A DNA stretch of 64,000 nt, taken from positions 1 through 64,000 of the forward strand of contig CAZEQK010000007.1 of NCBI GenBank assembly GCA_964514395.1. The letters run 5' to 3'. This document shows positions 36,076 to 44,270 of this stretch, piece after piece. Under the pieces are notes generated by a model. That model worked only from the letters and a program-made list of their open reading frames with translations, did not search any database and was not told the origin of the DNA. Each line of letters starts with the position of its first letter. Positions within the stretch are counted from its first letter, which is position 1. This stretch comes from CAZEQK01 sp964514395. Lineage in GTDB: Bacteria; Bacillota; Bacilli; Tepidibacillales; Tepidibacillaceae. The position numbers were made by a program, and so were the translations under genes.

Positions 36076-36899
36076 TTATTTACGTTTATTAAACTTCAAC
36101 CTAAAATTAAATCCTTTCCATAAAATATAGAGCATGAATGCAATATAAAGCAGATAAATAATCATTTGGAGAATAGTAGGCGAAGCTTCGTAACCAATAA
36201 AAGCATGAAGTATTTTTCCCAATAAACTATCATTGGGTATCAGAAAACTAAGATTCCAAGCTTTTTCTCTTAAAAAAAGTAGTATCCCTATTTCTTGTAA
36301 TCCCATAGTAATGTGAGACATTAATCCTCCAGCAATGAATATGATTAAACTACCAGTAAAAAGAAAAAACTTATGTAAATTTAATCGAATTGTTGCTTTC
36401 ATTATTAAGTAGGTCAAAAAGGCAGCTAAAAAAAGCCCAGTAATAGCTCCTATCATTAGTGATTTCCCTTTATTTGCATTAGCAACTGCTGACAGAAATA
36501 AAGCAGTCTCATCCCCTCACGTAATATTGTAATGAAGGCTAATAGTACCAATCCCCAAAATTGATTTTGATGAATAGTTAATTTCATTTTCTTTTCTAAT
36601 TCACTTTTCAAATGATTACTCTGTTTATTCATCCAAATAATCATATAGGTCAAAATGATAATGGCCAAAGAAGCCACAAATACTTCAAATATTTCAGAAT
36701 TTGTTCCTTCGAATTGAAAGGAAAACCATTGAATAACATAGGCTAAGATAACACTTAGGATAATCGCTGAAGTAGATCCTATCCAAATATATTTATTCTT
36801 GTCCTTTTGATTCATTTTAGATAAAATCCCCAATAAAATTCCTACGACCAAAAAAGCTTCTAACCCTTCTCTAAGCGTAATTAAAATACCTGTAAACAT
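36076..36899 (-). pseudogene. FTR1-family iron permease with a single frameshift
   Basis: Two abutting frames form one FTR1/EfeU protein of about 274 residues. The first frame holds TLREGLEAFLVVGILLG, the first REGLE iron motif. The second motif should read REG-x-E-TALFLSAVANANKGK, but a one-base deletion near 36511-36515 (next to a CCCC run) shifts the frame. The rest (MIGAITGLFLAAFLTYLIMK onward) continues in the other frame. The protein would have about seven helices and import iron. The Fur box upstream fits. It is either a recent pseudogene or an assembly error. Confidence 0.8.
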
Positions 36900-36919
36900 C
36901 TAATTATTCCTCCCTCTAA

Positions 36920-36939
36920 ATAATGATAATCATTCTCAC
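36920..36939. promoter_or_regulatory. Fur box upstream of the FTR1 gene
   Basis: The minus strand reads GTGAGAATGATTATCATTA, close to the Fur 7-1-7 consensus TGATAATnATTATCA. It lies 21-40 bases before the start codon, so iron repression is expected. Confidence 0.75.
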
Positions 36940-37131
36940 TAAATAAGTTAAAAAAAGAGGACAATGTTCCTTTTATTTAATAGCATTTGTGAAAATTTCT
37001 ACAATTGTTATTATCATGGCGATTATAGTTATTTTGTCCTTTATTTTTTATTACCTGGATAAATGTAATTTATGAATTTTCTATGGAGATAAAGTGTTTC
37101 AATTTTAAGATACTATATCAGATTTTAAATT

Positions 37132-37266
37132 TCACTTTACACATTTTCCTGTTGTATCAAAAATGATTTTGCAATTTAATAAAATTCCTAAAAAAATAAC
37201 AAGTAGCAACAATCCTAAGTGGTAGGGTAGCAATTTAAAATTAAAAAGGTTAGTGATGAAAAACAT
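37132..37266 (-). CDS. Small membrane protein
   Basis: This 44-residue frame starts at an ATG 7 bases after GAGGGGTG. It contains one long helix (YHLGLLLLVIFLGILLN) and ends with a Cys-containing tail (IIFDTTGKCVK). A longer in-frame version from a TTG at 37392 would overlap the next small gene and has no site. The family is not recognised. It could be co-transcribed with the 45-residue gene upstream. Confidence 0.4.
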   Translation of the reverse strand: MFFITNLFNFKLLPYHLGLLLLVIFLGILLNCKIIFDTTGKCVK

Positions 37267-37381
37267 TAAATTCACCCCTCTATTATTGAACATTTCTATT
37301 GTACCAATGATATTTTTTACGGCAGATGTGATTATCTTATTGTGTTTTTTTATATATTCTAAATATGCTTCAATGTGATAT

Positions 37382-37519
37382 TTAGAAAACAAATTCTACT
37401 TCATAAGTTTTATAAAACTCACTTAAATAACGATGAGCATCTTCCTTTTTCTCTGATTCCATTAAGACTAAAGTACTATTCCCACGTTCATCTCGAATGA
37501 TGAAGTAATAGGTTTTCAT
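37382..37519 (-). CDS. Small conserved-looking protein (45 aa)
   Basis: An ideal AAAAGGAGG site lies 8 bases before the ATG. The product starts MKTYYFIIRDERGNSTLVLM and continues as a short alpha/beta peptide without a signal. It resembles the 57-residue product at 41040 (YYFMITDDINKEEIIGIES), so the two may belong to one small family. Function unknown. Confidence 0.55.
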   Translation of the reverse strand: MKTYYFIIRDERGNSTLVLMESEKKEDAHRYLSEFYKTYEVEFVF

Positions 37520-37780
37520 TTATGCGGCCTCCTTTTCATACCTTTAGTTTAGCCGACATTCATGAAGAAAAAATGAAGAATTTATAATACGAAACGACTT
37601 TGGGTGAAGTTTAACCGGGTATTTTTTTAAAATAGAATAGGAAGCTCATTCAGGTGTTGTTTTTTTGGAATAGAAATATCTTCTCATATTTACACATTGA
37701 GTTATTGATTTATGAAGATTCTCAAAGATAATTATTTTAAATGAAATGCTTTGGAAACTTTTTATAAGTATTTTTATAAA

Positions 37781-37822
37781 AAACCCTTTATATCCATCAT
37801 AATTGATAGATTAAAGGGTTTA
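37781..37822 (-). terminator. Terminator after the His/Cys-rich peptide gene
   Basis: On the minus strand AAACCCTTTAATC and GATATAAAGGGTTT form a stem followed by a T-run. Confidence 0.75.
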
Positions 37823-37825
37823 AAA

Positions 37826-37993
37826 TTAGCAGCAATGTCCACCTTTGTGATTACCATGCTCTTCTTTCTTGGCATGGTCATGACCATGTTTTTTTTGTTC
37901 GTCCATGTGAGCATGGTCATGTTGGTGTTCGTTTTTTGTTCTATCTTGATGTTTATCTTTCATTTCATGATCTTCTCCACAGCATCCCATCAT
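37826..37993 (-). CDS. His/Cys-rich 55-residue putative metal-binding peptide
   Basis: A strong AAGGAGGTAG site precedes ATGATG. The product starts MMGCCGEDHEM and ends GNHKGGHCC, with His-rich stretches such as HQHDHAHM and HGHDHA between. It has 12 His and 4 Cys, with a CC pair at each end. There is no signal peptide, so it would act in the cytoplasm, perhaps as a copper or zinc buffer. A CsoR-like palindrome lies at 38129-38145 upstream and its own terminator downstream. Metal sequestration is inferred from composition and context. I know of no characterised homologue. Confidence 0.75.
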   Translation of the reverse strand: MMGCCGEDHEMKDKHQDRTKNEHQHDHAHMDEQKKHGHDHAKKEEHGNHKGGHCC

Positions 37994-38128
37994 TACCTAC
38001 CTCCTTAGTCTATTCTTTATCTATATTATCTAACCTTACGCATTTAAAATACGCAGGTAGTTAGTTACTATGTTCTTGTCAAAACAATCTCTCCTTAACA
38101 TGTTTTATTTAAAACTCATCACATTACT

Positions 38129-38145
38129 ATACCCCTATTAGGTAT
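38129..38145. promoter_or_regulatory. CsoR-type operator-like palindrome
   Basis: ATACCCCTATTAGGTAT lies 136 bases upstream of the His/Cys-rich gene. On the minus strand a TATAAT at about 38158-38163 precedes it, so it would cover the start of transcription. Confidence 0.55.
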
Positions 38146-38234
38146 TAATTTTAGATTATATATAATTTATGGATTTTTTATGGAGAATATTTGTACGAAT
38201 TGCGAACAGGTTCTAGCTATGTATGGTCATCTAG

Positions 38235-39272
38235 TTATTTTTTTGATTTAAAATTATTTTTTATGTGCTCCTCAAAAGTTTTGGAAAAGTAATGCTCTTT
38301 AGAACTGTCTTTCTTAGTCACATAAAAATAGTAATCATTTTCCTCAGGAAATATCGCGGCTTTCATTGATGAAATTCCTGGATTAGCAATTGGCCCAGGA
38401 GGAAGTCCAAATTGCAAATATGTATTATATGGATTTTCTATTTTAAGATCCTCATAAGTCAACCTTGTCTTAGGCTTGCCCCATATATATTGAATAGTAG
38501 CATCTATTTGTAATGGCCAATTATGCTTTAAGCGATTATAGATAACCCCAGCAACAATAGGTCTTTCTTTATCTACAGCTACTTCCCTCTCTATTAACGA
38601 GGCTATAGTAATAATTTGATTAATTGTTATTTTTTTACCTGTAAGTTGCCCATCCCAATCCTTGTTCCATTCCTTCTGAAATTGGGATAACATCATTTTA
38701 ATTATTTCCTTTTCAGTTGCCCCATTTTTTATCTCATATGTATCAGGAAACAAGTACCCCTCAAGTTTATAATTTATGTTTTTATTTTCAGGAATTTGCT
38801 GAAGAAAATCATATTGAAAGTTTCCTTCTTTAGCCAGTTGGAGAAATTTATCTTTATCTATTATTCCTTTCGCTGATAAATAATCTGCAATTTGCTCAAC
38901 CGTAAAACCTTCTGGAATTGTTATCCTTGTACTAACAACGTGAGCATTTCCTTTAACTAATTCGTTAACGATGTCTTGTACATTCATACTTTTTGATAAT
39001 TTATATTCACCAGCTTTTAGATCAGCTTCATGATTTACATATTTAACATAGAGTTTAAAAATAAATTCGTTTTTAATTATCTTTTTTTCTTTAAGAATCT
39101 TCGCTATTGTAGCTACACTAGTTTCTGTAGGAATACTAATTTTTATTTTGTTAATATTTTTTGAATCAACCGCCAATAATTGACTATTAAAAAACACAGT
39201 GGTAAATACAAGTAAAATGAAAAAAAGAACTACGAAAAAAATTAGCAATTGTTTTTTGTTTTTTATAATCAC
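38235..39272 (-). CDS. mltG: Endolytic murein transglycosylase MltG (YceG-like)
   Basis: This 345-residue membrane protein has one N-terminal helix (residues 8-32), a LysM-like subdomain, and the YceG catalytic domain. The catalytic Glu lies in ITIASLIEREVAVDKERP, and further family motifs are GYLFPDTYEI, YNRLKHNWPLQIDAT and GLPPGPIANPGISS. MltG cuts nascent glycan strands outside the membrane. The GTG start follows AGGGGGAAT. It stands alone here. In many Firmicutes it lies elsewhere, so this may be a second or relocated copy. Confidence 0.9.
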   Translation of the reverse strand: MIIKNKKQLLIFFVVLFFILLVFTTVFFNSQLLAVDSKNINKIKISIPTETSVATIAKILKEKKIIKNEFIFKLYVKYVNHEADLKAGEYKLSKSMNVQDIVNELVKGNAHVVSTRITIPEGFTVEQIADYLSAKGIIDKDKFLQLAKEGNFQYDFLQQIPENKNINYKLEGYLFPDTYEIKNGATEKEIIKMMLSQFQKEWNKDWDGQLTGKKITINQIITIASLIEREVAVDKERPIVAGVIYNRLKHNWPLQIDATIQYIWGKPKTRLTYEDLKIENPYNTYLQFGLPPGPIANPGISSMKAAIFPEENDYYFYVTKKDSSKEHYFSKTFEEHIKNNFKSKK

Positions 39273-39479
39273 TTATATTCCCCCTGTTGATATAAATTCA
39301 AATCATTATAGCTACATTTGAATGAAAGTATGGTTACACCAATTCAGCAATATTTTAGATTGTGATATTAAATGAAGCCCGTTTTACAATTCAAAGTAAA
39401 GGGACTCTTAAAATACTTATATAGCATATTTCATTAATCCCATGAAAAATTAATTTCTTTGTTACTAATCCCTTTTAAA

Positions 39480-39758
39480 CTAATAGTGAATTTCGATATC
39501 CCATTTTATAGGAATTATTTTTTCCCCATTTACGTTTAGAACAACATTTTCCCTTTTAAGTAATGAGGAAATATTTCCCCAATGGGTATTAAGATAAATT
39601 TGAAAAATACTATTTTCTTTGAAATCAGATTTTTTTATTTTTTTCGATATCCATTGCATCGCATATTCTGATGTTAAATCTTCGGATATAATTAATTGGA
39701 CATCAATTGTAATCGATTGAATTTTTTTAGTTCTTAGCCTTTGGTCAAAGGAATTCAT
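39480..39758 (-). CDS. Hypothetical protein
   Basis: This 92-residue soluble protein has an N-terminal KKIQSITIDVQLIISEDL strand region and a helix (SEYAMQWISKKIKKSDF). Its ATG comes directly after the stop of the upstream frameshifted membrane-anchored gene (TAA then ATG), so translation was probably coupled to it. I do not recognise the family. With its upstream partner broken, its expression is uncertain. Confidence 0.5.
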   Translation of the reverse strand: MNSFDQRLRTKKIQSITIDVQLIISEDLTSEYAMQWISKKIKKSDFKENSIFQIYLNTHWGNISSLLKRENVVLNVNGEKIIPIKWDIEIHY

Positions 39759-40021
39759 TTATACTTGAGGTTGTTTGCTTGTGACATTATTCTTTAGTGA
39801 TATTTTCTGTGACTCTACAGATTCATTTGATGCTCCATCATTAGTTGAAGGTACCTCTACTTTTTTAACTACCAAAGCTTCTGGATCTATCTTTACTTTT
39901 TCTGAATTAGGTATGGAAAAAAGCTGATCATTTTCTAATGAAACATTTTTTTATATAGTCCAAACCAAACTAATATCATAATTACAGTAAATGATATAAT
40001 GATTATTATTATTCTTTTCAT
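39759..40021 (-). pseudogene. Frameshifted membrane-anchored protein
   Basis: AGGAGAAAG precedes an ATG at 40021. The first frame gives one membrane helix (MKRIIIIIISFTVIMILVWF, then GLYK) and stops after 28 residues. The second frame picks up inside a run of seven A bases and continues for about 62 residues (NVSLENDQLFSIPNSEKVKI and a Ser/Asn/Lys-rich tail) to a TAA touching the next gene. One indel in the A-run restores a protein of about 86 residues. Function unknown. Confidence 0.55.
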
Positions 40022-40070
40022 TCTAACTTTCTCCTATTCTTAAATTGAAACCACTTATTCTTATATGAAA

Positions 40071-40099
40071 AGCGACTAAATTAAGCCGCTTTTTTTAAA
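40071..40099 (-). terminator. Terminator after the secreted Met-rich protein gene
   Basis: AAGCGACT and AGCCGCTT pair around aaatta, with T-runs on both strands. Confidence 0.65.
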
Positions 40100-40114
40100 A
40101 AAGAGTATAAAAAT

Positions 40115-40495
40115 TTAATTCATCATACCTCTATAAGATCTATTGAATGCTGAACCATTTGTCTTTTTGCAGTCATTATACATATCTTCTAATTCTTGTT
40201 TATTAAGGGTTGGATGCACTTTTTGCATATACGGAAGCATTTGTTCGAAATCAATATCGTCTATGAATTTCTGCATTTTATCCCAATTATTAGAATTCAT
40301 TATTTCATACATTTGATTAACATCTACACCTTGTTTTTCCATAAAACTCTCCATTTCATCAACATCGATGCCTTGGCTTTCCATCAATGTCTTGTAATCA
40401 CTATCGTTTCCATGGGCATATACAAGATAGGCAGTTGTTCCAAGCCCAAATATTAAAACAAACGATAATAATCCTACTATTAATTTTTTCTTCAT
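40115..40495 (-). CDS. Secreted or membrane-anchored Met-rich protein
   Basis: This 126-residue protein has a signal-type helix at residues 4-26 and a helical exported part. Two similar units follow one another (MESQGIDVDEMESFME, then MEKQGVDVNQMYEIMN). Met is frequent (about 14 residues), a feature of some copper-binding envelope proteins. A single Cys lies in NDCKKTNG. AAAGGAATTAAATGG precedes the ATG. It sits among copper-related genes. A metal role is inference, and the family is not recognised. Confidence 0.6.
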   Translation of the reverse strand: MKKKLIVGLLSFVLIFGLGTTAYLVYAHGNDSDYKTLMESQGIDVDEMESFMEKQGVDVNQMYEIMNSNNWDKMQKFIDDIDFEQMLPYMQKVHPTLNKQELEDMYNDCKKTNGSAFNRSYRGMMN

Positions 40496-40624
40496 CCATT
40501 TAATTCCTTTCTTTTTTTATTTTTTACTTTCATTTATGTATTCCTGGTTAGTTTAAACTCTAAGTATGAAAATTTTGTGGAGATACCTACATTTTTTCTA
40601 AATAGATTAGCATATAGTATAAAA

Positions 40625-40866
40625 TGGACACTTTATAAAAAAACACTTTAAAGATTATGCACTTAAAAGATGGCTTCGGTATTGAACTGGAGTCATCTTT
40701 TTTAGATTCCATTGATATCGATGGTAATTGTACTCTACTATGTACTCATCAATTGCAGCACGAACTTCCCCTAAGTTAGCACAAGAAGATAAATCTAATT
40801 CATCCTTCATATTACCAAAAAAAGCCATTACTCTATTGTTAACCCAAAATACAAATAATAGAGACA
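40625..40866 (-). mobile_element. IS3-family right-end remnant with 3' part of the transposase
   Basis: The frame ends with NNRVMAFFGNMKDELDLSSC, ANLGEVRAAIDEY and YHRYQWNLKKMTPVQYRSHL, the C terminus of IS3-type OrfB including the last catalytic Glu region context. The rest of OrfB is missing. The residues before NNR are read from flanking sequence. A TATAAAATGGACACTT-like end lies near 40617-40640. It may derive from the same IS group as the orfA remnant at 1111. Confidence 0.7.
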
Positions 40867-40905
40867 TTAAAGATAGTTATGTATTTCTTTTGTTAATTTT
40901 TTCAT
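40867..40905 (-). pseudogene. Start of a copper-regulated gene cut by the IS remnant
   Basis: AGGGGGTATTAGTAT precedes an ATG at 40905. The frame reads MKKLTKEIHNYL and stops right where the IS fragment begins. The arrangement (operator overlapping the ribosome binding site) copies that of the glutaredoxin frame at 35396. The identity of the lost gene cannot be told. Confidence 0.4.
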
Positions 40906-40911
40906 ATACTA

Positions 40912-40928
40912 ATACCCCCTATTAGTAT
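40912..40928. promoter_or_regulatory. CsoR-type operator-like palindrome
   Basis: ATACCCCCTATTAGTAT resembles the sites at 35405 and 38129. TATAAT boxes lie beside it on the plus strand (40926-40931, 40937-40942), and the truncated minus-strand gene starts 7 bases to its left. Confidence 0.5.
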
Positions 40929-41039
40929 AATTTCATTATAATACTATTATTTTCGCTAAGTGACAAGTTTATGGAGAAAGTATGGAGAAAGTGACTACTT
41001 TTTAGTTATAATGATAAAAAAGGAAAAAGAGATGATAAT

Positions 41040-41213
41040 ATGAAGGATAACCATTTATCTATCTATTATTTCATGATTACTGATGATATTAATAAAGAAG
41101 AAATCATTGGAATTGAATCGAATACAATGGAAGCAGCTTATCAAATGCTACAGCATATTTATCAAGGTTCAACCATTACCTTCCTTACAGAAAGCGATGC
41201 TGCCCAAATGTAG
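41040..41213 (+). CDS. Small protein (57 aa)
   Basis: The frame starts at an ATG after GGAAAAAGAGATGATAAT and encodes MKDNHLSIYYFMITDDINKE, followed by a short helix (TMEAAYQMLQHIYQGS). It has no signal peptide. The YYFMITDD / IESNTMEAA pattern recalls the 45-residue gene at 37382. A terminator hairpin follows directly at 41228-41250. Function unknown. Confidence 0.5.
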   Translation: MKDNHLSIYYFMITDDINKEEIIGIESNTMEAAYQMLQHIYQGSTITFLTESDAAQM

Positions 41214-41227
41214 AAGGACATAAAAAA

Positions 41228-41250
41228 AGATGACCAAAAATGGTCATCTT
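41228..41250. terminator. Bidirectional terminator
   Basis: AAGATGACCA and TGGTCATCTT form a perfect 10-bp stem with a 3-base loop between convergent genes. A/T-runs are on both sides. Confidence 0.8.
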
Positions 41251-41264
41251 AATAGTATATGATA

Positions 41265-42749
41265 TTATTTTCCTACATAATTAAGTGGATTTTTGAATTT
41301 ACCATTTACCCTTACTTCAAAATGTAAATGCGTGCCTGTAGAATCACCAGTACTTCCCATAATACCTATCTGCTGCCCCTTTGCTACTTTATCTCCAACT
41401 GAAACAGTGAGTTTTCGCATATGTCCATATAATGTTACGATACCATTCCCGTGATCAATCATAACCGCATTTCCATATCCGCCTCTCCAACCAGCATAGA
41501 TAACCTTACCATTATCAGCAGCTTTAATGGTATAATCTCTCACTCCAGATATATCAATCCCTTCATGGAACTTACCCCATCTAGGACCAAAATAACTTGT
41601 AATGATTCCGCCAACTGTAGGCCATATCAATTCCCCAGAACCTCTAGCAGGAATGATTTTTGTTCCTGATACAATTATTTTTGTAACAGGCTTATTTAAG
41701 ACAGTTTCGCTTAGTATTTCCTTATCTGTCAAGATTCCATTTTCTTTTACTTCAGAATAGGTTACTTCCTTCTGTCCTTCTTTACCATATTGTTCTATTT
41801 TTCTTTCATTCACATACATGGAACTACTTTCTCTATATACAACATGGTATGGAATACTTTCCTTTTGTGTAACCTCCTCCACAGTTTCAACTGTTACTAA
41901 TGGAGTCATGGCAGTCACATTTAAAACATCTCCAATGTGAATTAGCTCACCTGTTAGCTGTGGATTTAGTTGATAGACTTGTTTCGTAGTTAAACCAAAT
42001 TGAGAAGCGATACCAGAAATCGTATCCCCGCTTTGAACGGTATATTTTTTCTCTTCCAAAGTTCCCTTTTGTAATAAATTAAGCATCGTATTCTCATCTA
42101 ATATTTTATCTAGTGAAATTGATTCATACTTTGCTTCAACATTTTCTTTTAATTCTACGCTTTTTATTTTGATATCCTTCTGCTTAGCTGAACTATCTAT
42201 TGATGCAGCAACAATTTTATTTTTTTCACTCTTGGGTATATAAGCTTCCTTTAGCTGGTCTATGATTTTATCAGCAGTTGCCTGGTCCTTTACCACACCA
42301 ACTACTTTACCATCCACCGTAATTTCTACACCATTTGTCACATATTGAATCTTATTTTCTAAAGCTTGTAGGGTTTTAATATTATCAAAGCTACCCTTAT
42401 ACTTTATCTCTTTTTTATATGTAATATCATTCTTAATATTGATATTAGATAAATCATAGTTTTCTTTTGCTATTTTTAGCTCTATATCTTTCCACTGATC
42501 AATAACATTCGTACTATCCACGGTTCCTATCTCATTACCATCAACATAAACATGATATAATGTTTCAGCATTTGCTTTATAATTGATAAAACCAAATGTT
42601 GTACCGATTACTAGAACTCCAGCAACCGTACTAATAATGATTTGTTTTTTTCTTTTCATGATGCGATCTTTAATACCGTTTTTGTTTTGTTCAATATTAG
42701 AGCTATCTTCACTATTCTCCTTAGAGTCATAGCTTTTTTTCTTAAACAT
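41265..42749 (-). CDS. M23 peptidoglycan endopeptidase with LysM and G5 domains
   Basis: This 494-residue membrane-anchored cell wall hydrolase has one helix near residue 36-55 and a long extracytoplasmic region. LysM lies near 236-281 (YTVQSGDTISGIASQFGLTT), a G5 domain near 285-360, and the C-terminal M23 LytM fold near 370-494. Zinc ligands are visible in FHEGIDISG and GTHLHFEVR, with YGHM between. It likely cuts peptide crosslinks in the wall or cortex. AAAGGAGG precedes the ATG. The architecture matches Bacillus YebA/DipM-like M23 proteins. Confidence 0.9.
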   Translation of the reverse strand: MFKKKSYDSKENSEDSSNIEQNKNGIKDRIMKRKKQIIISTVAGVLVIGTTFGFINYKANAETLYHVYVDGNEIGTVDSTNVIDQWKDIELKIAKENYDLSNINIKNDITYKKEIKYKGSFDNIKTLQALENKIQYVTNGVEITVDGKVVGVVKDQATADKIIDQLKEAYIPKSEKNKIVAASIDSSAKQKDIKIKSVELKENVEAKYESISLDKILDENTMLNLLQKGTLEEKKYTVQSGDTISGIASQFGLTTKQVYQLNPQLTGELIHIGDVLNVTAMTPLVTVETVEEVTQKESIPYHVVYRESSSMYVNERKIEQYGKEGQKEVTYSEVKENGILTDKEILSETVLNKPVTKIIVSGTKIIPARGSGELIWPTVGGIITSYFGPRWGKFHEGIDISGVRDYTIKAADNGKVIYAGWRGGYGNAVMIDHGNGIVTLYGHMRKLTVSVGDKVAKGQQIGIMGSTGDSTGTHLHFEVRVNGKFKNPLNYVGK

Positions 42750-43319
42750 AATAGCCTCCTTTATTTACCTTACCCATCATTTTTTCCTATTAATCTCTTA
42801 AATATACGTATGTAAAAAAAAATAGGTATATTTGACACTATTAAAATAGTAACTATTGTCTATCAAATATATAGAAATATTTGGGATAAATTTAATGGTT
42901 ATATTTTAAATTATACATTCTATTATACATGATTATTTGTCAAAAATAACTTTGTAGTTATTCCCATTTAACATTAAAATGTACAAACTCTATGTAGTAA
43001 TCTATTATAATTACTATATATACCCTCGATATTATACCTATAAAGAGATAGTTCGTAAATAGATTTAGAACAATCTATAAGAATATCATATATTCTCTGA
43101 TCCTTTTACTTTTCTAATTGTAGTCTGCACGGAAGTCTTGGTCGTTGGTCAAATTAAATACTCCTCTCTAAGTGGCAGATTTTATTTTTTAATCTGTCTA
43201 CCTAAAGGGGAGCATATCATAGATACTCCTACCTATTTGTATTATCTATACTTAAAAGTTTAGATTTGTACATGTCATGAATAATATTTTGTTGTGAGCA
43301 TCATCAAAAAATCTTTCTA
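42750..43319. other. Intergenic region with one long imperfect hairpin
   Basis: No gene is visible. At 43158-43209 an inner stem (GGCAGATT/AATCTGTC) and an outer stem (CTCCTCT/AGGGGAG) form a long interrupted hairpin without a clear T-run. I looked for a c-di-AMP-type riboswitch, which often precedes wall hydrolases, and did not see its conserved parts. Confidence 0.5.
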
Positions 43320-43925
43320 TTATTCAATGATAAATTTTCCATACATCCCATTTGCTGCATGCCCAGGATATTGGCAGATATAATAATAATCACCATTATT
43401 ATTTGCTGTAAAAGAGGTAGAAGCTATTGGCATCTTATTTCCATTATATTCTGGGATTGGTGTTATAAATGCATCTAAATAGATACCACCATTCATCATC
43501 GACATATAGGAATAAGGAGGGGTGCTACTAGTAATTTCAATACCATGCGGCATCCCTTCATCAGCATTAATGAATGTTAATTTGACATTTGCTCCTTTAG
43601 GGATGCGAATCGTTGGATTGATAAGGTGTTTTATTACAAACTTACCATCCGCCTCTTCTGGCCCTCCATACATTACAATTTCAATGTTTTTAGTTTGATA
43701 GGTAATCGTATTGTTAACCTTATCAATTTTTGCTTGAGCTAATGATGTTTTCATTAGTTTCTCTGCATCTGTTTCACTGATATAAGAAAAGCTATTATTT
43801 GCTTGCCCCATCATCGGTCCTGTAAACCTGTACGATTCATTATTTGTTAAGAATTGTGAGATGATAAACCCACCTAGTAGAGCAAGCACAACAAAGGAAA
43901 CTAAGAAAATATTACGTTTATTCAT
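43320..43925 (-). CDS. Cupredoxin-domain (blue copper) protein
   Basis: This protein of about 201 residues has an N-terminal membrane anchor (FLVSFVVLALLGGFIISQF) and a sulfocyanin/rusticyanin-like cupredoxin domain. The type-1 copper ligands are visible: His in GMPHGIEITS, then Cys, His and Met in ICQYPGHAANGMYGKF. It would carry electrons or bind copper on the outer face. The ATG at 43925 is preferred since GAGGTGA is 8 bases upstream. No oxidase genes are adjacent. The SHOCT genes lie just upstream. Confidence 0.85.
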   Translation of the reverse strand: MNKRNIFLVSFVVLALLGGFIISQFLTNNESYRFTGPMMGQANNSFSYISETDAEKLMKTSLAQAKIDKVNNTITYQTKNIEIVMYGGPEEADGKFVIKHLINPTIRIPKGANVKLTFINADEGMPHGIEITSSTPPYSYMSMMNGGIYLDAFITPIPEYNGNKMPIASTSFTANNNGDYYYICQYPGHAANGMYGKFIIE

Positions 43926-44011
43926 TACTTTCTTCACCTCAGATTATCTGGAGTAATAACTGTTCCAACTTATTTTATTTGTGAAAATCACATCATTTAT
44001 AATACTTTAAT

Positions 44012-44194
44012 TTATTCTAAATTCTTTTTTATTTCAGCAAATTCTTCCTGCGTGATTTCACCTTTTGCTAGTCTAGTTTTGGCGATATCAAGAGCACTCA
44101 TTGATGAATTATTATTATTTGGTATTGAAATATTTTGGTTTTTAAGTAGAAAATAGATAAGTACGCCGATCAGAATGATTCCTATAAACATCAT
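44012..44194 (-). CDS. SHOCT-domain small membrane protein
   Basis: This protein of about 60 residues has one membrane helix (GIILIGVLIYFLL) and a C-terminal SHOCT motif (ALDIAKTRLAKGEITQEEF). The start is set at the ATG after GGAGGTGATGATA, although earlier in-frame ATGs exist. It is probably paired with the SHOCT protein at 44271. The role of such proteins is unknown. They often accompany metal-stress genes. Confidence 0.75.
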   Translation of the reverse strand: MMFIGIILIGVLIYFLLKNQNISIPNNNNSSMSALDIAKTRLAKGEITQEEFAEIKKNLE

Positions 44195-44270
44195 TATCAT
44201 CACCTCCATCAAGATGTATTACGATATAGCACTATACCCTATAGCAACCGCTTAATATTCCCTATGGTTA

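Noticed and set aside
36988..37074. 28-codon hydrophobic frame on the plus strand (starts MKISTIVIIMAIIV)
   Set aside because: There is no ribosome binding site and the composition is that of A+T-rich spacer. I cannot support it as a gene.
37751..38008. Plus-strand 85-residue hydrophobic frame
   Set aside because: It is the antisense shadow of the His/Cys-rich gene, which has a strong ribosome binding site and a terminator on the other strand.
1061..43150. Apparent similarity of 1078-1110 to 43122-43155 (…ggtccttggttgaac / …ggtcgttggtcaaat)
   Set aside because: It is too short and imperfect to call a repeat by eye.
42750..43319. c-di-AMP (ydaO-type) riboswitch before the M23 endopeptidase
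   Set aside because: Such switches often precede wall hydrolases, but none of the conserved G-rich core segments can be found on the minus strand.
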